A DNA stretch of 30,964 nt. Source: JAHJQQ01 sp032907525 (GTDB taxonomy: Bacteria; Pseudomonadota; Gammaproteobacteria; Thiohalobacterales; Thiohalobacteraceae). The DNA is taken from assembly GCA_032907525.1 (NCBI GenBank), contig JAJJPM010000003.1, positions 1 to 30,964 on the forward strand. Reading direction: 5' to 3'. Under the pieces are notes generated by a model, which saw only the letters and a program-made list of their open reading frames with translations, made no database searches and had not been told where the DNA came from. Below are positions 28,906-30,964 of the stretch, one piece after another. Made by a program: the position numbers and the translations under genes. Within the stretch, counting starts at the first letter, position 1; each line of letters opens with the position of its first letter.

Positions 28906-30111
28906 ATGCTGTCAGCCACCGAGGCGCTGACCGAGATCAAGCGCGGCGCGCACGAAATCCTGATCGAATCCGAGCTCTTGGAGAAGCTGGCGACGGGGCG
29001 CCCGCTTCGCATCAAGGCCGGGTTCGATCCGACCGCGCCCGACCTCCATCTCGGCCATACCGTGCTCTTGAACAAGCTGCGCCAGTTTCAGGAACTGGGT
29101 CACGAGGCGATTTTTCTGATCGGCGACTTCACGGGGATGATCGGCGATCCTACGGGCAAGAATGTCACCCGCAAGCCGCTGACACGTGACGAGGTCATCG
29201 AGAACGCCAAGACCTACGAGAGCCAGATATTCAAGATCCTCGATCCCGAGAAGACTCTTGTAATGTTCAATTCGAGTTGGATGGGCGCCATGGACGCTGC
29301 CGGTCTCATCCAACTCGCCGCCAAGCACACGGTCGCGCGCATGCTCGAGCGCGACGATTTCCACAAGCGCTACAGCTCGGGACAGCCGATCGCCATCCAC
29401 GAATTCCTGTACCCTCTGATTCAGGGGTACGACTCCGTGGCGCTGAATGCGGACGTCGAGCTCGGGGGCACGGACCAGAAGTTCAATCTGCTGGTGGGTC
29501 GCGAACTGCAGAGACACTACGGTCAGCCGCAGCAGGTCATCCTGACCATGCCCATCCTCGAAGGTCTGGACGGCACACAGAAGATGTCCAAGTCCCTGGG
29601 CAACTATATCGGCATCGCCGATGCTCCGGACGAGATGTTCGGGAAGCTCATGTCGATCTCCGACGAGCTGATGTGGCGGTATTTCGAGTTGCTGAGTTTC
29701 CGGCCGCTTGCCGAGATTCAGGGGCTTAAGCGGCGGGTGTCCGAAGGGCTCAATCCGCGCGACGTGAAATTCGAGCTGGCCGAGGAGATCATTACCCGCT
29801 TCCACGACCGGACGGCCGCCCGGCAGGCGCGCGAGGCGTTCGTCGCGCGCTTCCAGAAAGGGGTGTTGCCCGATGTCATTCCCCAGGTGGAGCTCACCGT
29901 GCCGGCCGACGGGCTGGCCATCGCCAATCTGCTCAAGGACGCTGGGCTGACCGGCAGCACGTCGGAGGCGCTGCGGATGCTGGGGCAGGGCGCCGTACGG
30001 GTCGACGGCGAGCGGATCGCGGACCGCGCATTGCAGTTCATGGCCCCGGCCAGCGTGGTCATCCAGGTCGGAAAACGGCGCGTCGCCCGGGTGACGCTCA
30101 AGGCAGGCTAG
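28906..30111 (+). CDS. tyrS: Tyrosyl-tRNA synthetase
   Basis: 401 residues. The class I signatures are HLGH (His48-His51, in PDLHLGHTVLL) and KMSKS (226-230). The C-terminus has an S4 RNA-binding domain (LADLLKDAG-type stretch, here IANLLKDAGLTGSTSEALRM). The length and the KMSKS loop match the TyrZ-like form rather than the 424-residue E. coli TyrS. It charges tRNA-Tyr with tyrosine. ATG 28906 is supported by GGGGAG. It is divergent from the peptidase; the 235 bases between them hold no obvious promoter. The rRNA operon begins after it. Confidence 0.96.
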   Translation: MLSATEALTEIKRGAHEILIESELLEKLATGRPLRIKAGFDPTAPDLHLGHTVLLNKLRQFQELGHEAIFLIGDFTGMIGDPTGKNVTRKPLTRDEVIENAKTYESQIFKILDPEKTLVMFNSSWMGAMDAAGLIQLAAKHTVARMLERDDFHKRYSSGQPIAIHEFLYPLIQGYDSVALNADVELGGTDQKFNLLVGRELQRHYGQPQQVILTMPILEGLDGTQKMSKSLGNYIGIADAPDEMFGKLMSISDELMWRYFELLSFRPLAEIQGLKRRVSEGLNPRDVKFELAEEIITRFHDRTAARQAREAFVARFQKGVLPDVIPQVELTVPADGLAIANLLKDAGLTGSTSEALRMLGQGAVRVDGERIADRALQFMAPASVVIQVGKRRVARVTLKAG

Positions 30112-30206
30112 AGGCGCCTCGCGAAAGGTGTCCTAGCGGCGCGGTGGGGCGTGGAGAAGGCCGCGGACGCGCGTCGCCGTCCCGTATGTCCACCCAGGTA
30201 AAACAG

Positions 30207-30226
30207 CGGTTTTTCCCGGAAAACCG
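30207..30226 (+). terminator. Candidate hairpin downstream of tyrS
   Basis: CGGTTTT (30207-30213) pairs with AAAACCG (30220-30226) over six bases, then GGCCTTTTC. It could end the tyrS transcript before the rRNA promoters, but it is AT-rich and weak, so confidence is limited. Confidence 0.4.
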
Positions 30227-30311
30227 TGGCCTTTTCAGGTGGTGTCGCCGCTTCCGGTGGTGCATGTGCGAGCGGCCGGAAAAGGTTTTTTACGGGATTG
30301 TGAAAAAGGTG

Positions 30312-30339
30312 TTGACGGCTCCGAAATGCCTCGTATAAT
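30312..30339 (+). promoter_or_regulatory. rRNA promoter P1
   Basis: TTGACG (30312-30317), 16 bp, TATAAT (30334-30339), then a GC-rich discriminator (CGCGGCC). A-rich tracts upstream (about 30285-30310) could be an UP element. The discriminator suggests stringent (ppGpp) control. Confidence 0.85.
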
Positions 30340-30398
30340 CGCGGCCTCCTGTCACCCGGCGGGTCACTGAGCGAAGCAAATTTTGGTGATTCGGGGTG

Positions 30399-30426
30399 TT
30401 GACGGAAGCCGAAGTCGCTGTATAAT
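30399..30426 (+). promoter_or_regulatory. rRNA promoter P2
   Basis: TTGACG (30399-30404), 16 bp, TATAAT (30421-30426), followed by GCGTC. The same hexamers and spacing as P1, 87 bases downstream, so the operon has tandem promoters. Confidence 0.88.
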
Positions 30427-30458
30427 GCGTCTTCTTTGTCGGGCAAGCTTCTCGACAA

Positions 30459-30469
30459 GCTCTTTAACA
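30459..30469 (+). promoter_or_regulatory. boxA antitermination site in the rRNA leader
   Basis: GCTCTTTAACA, the boxA consensus to which the Nus factors bind so that RNA polymerase reads through rRNA. A short hairpin (GTCG...CGAC) just ahead resembles boxB. Confidence 0.88.
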
Positions 30470-30587
30470 ATCAGGATCAGGTAACTTGTGTGGGCGCTCA
30501 CGTCGATTGGGTTGCGAAGCAAACCAAATTTCGATGAAGAGCGTCTATGTAGTAATACCTAGACAGTAATTCATCGAGCCAAGATTG

Positions 30588-30602
30588 GTCGCCTCAAGCG
30601 AC
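30588..30602 (+). other. Leader hairpin just before 16S
   Basis: GTCGC (30588-30592) pairs with GCGAC (30598-30602), loop CTCAA. It stands 12 bases before the mature 16S end and is probably part of the structured leader that pairs or is cut during rRNA maturation. The rest of 30470-30587 holds no gene. Confidence 0.5.
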
Positions 30603-30613
30603 TAAACATGATT

Positions 30614-30964
<351 letters not shown>

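Overview
This window is a gene-dense, GC-rich stretch of bacterial chromosome that ends inside the first about 350 bases of a 16S rRNA gene. The 16S start, the rppH-ptsP pair, the bactofilin-erpA order, the bfd-bfr pair, hemJ and the anmK/M23 peptidase/tyrS block all point to a gammaproteobacterium. A Chromatiales or Ectothiorhodospiraceae-like, possibly sulfur-metabolising lineage is my guess, but the 16S fragment would have to be searched to place it. There is no prophage, transposase, CRISPR array or tRNA in the window.

Layout. 1-2.5 kb (minus): the start of a TonB-like gene, a BtuB-like TonB-dependent receptor, and upstream of it a textbook cobalamin riboswitch driven by a promoter whose spacer is a perfect palindrome. 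2.5-4.7 kb (plus): an SDR/epimerase-like gene, a TetR regulator and a conserved hypothetical gene. 4.7-6.5 kb: a 52-bp tandem duplication, a Pho-box-like array, an SD-masking hairpin and the ornithine-lipid genes olsB-olsA. 6.7-9.3 kb: a secreted glycoside-hydrolase-like protein, a TusA-family sulfur carrier with a strong promoter and a palindromic operator, a 125-bp inverted-repeat element, a second TetR regulator, and a small Cys-rich protein on the opposite strand. 9.5-12 kb (minus): HAD phosphatase, FecCD/BtuC permease and BtuD-type ATPase, translationally coupled. 12.1-15 kb: rppH and ptsP. 15.1-16.1 kb: bfd and bfr, with a Fur box before bfd and a 169-bp MITE-like palindrome between them. 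16.1-19 kb (minus): an iron/redox-looking set made of a porin with a candidate Fur-regulated promoter, an FMN-binding lipo- or periplasmic protein and a PepSY membrane protein. 19-20 kb (minus): TlpA-like thioredoxin and HemJ. 20.3-24.3 kb: argC, a DUF6776-like membrane protein, bactofilin, erpA and citrate synthase. 24.4-30.1 kb: TrkH, then anmK and an M23 peptidase on the minus strand, and tyrS on the plus strand. 30.1-30.96 kb: rRNA promoters P1 and P2, boxA, leader and 16S.

How it fits together. Several loci deal with cofactor and metal supply: B12 uptake (receptor, TonB, permease, ATPase), iron storage and release (Bfd/Bfr), Fe-S delivery (ErpA), heme synthesis (HemJ) and a possible Fur-controlled electron-transfer set (porin, FMN protein, PepSY protein). 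Control is unusually legible in the DNA: a riboswitch, Fur-like boxes, Pho-like repeats, a TetR-type operator and rRNA promoters can all be read directly. The most interesting leads are the Pho-like control and hidden ribosome site of the ornithine-lipid genes, the porin-FMN-PepSY set, the palindromic-spacer promoter ahead of the B12 riboswitch, and two families of non-coding inverted repeats.
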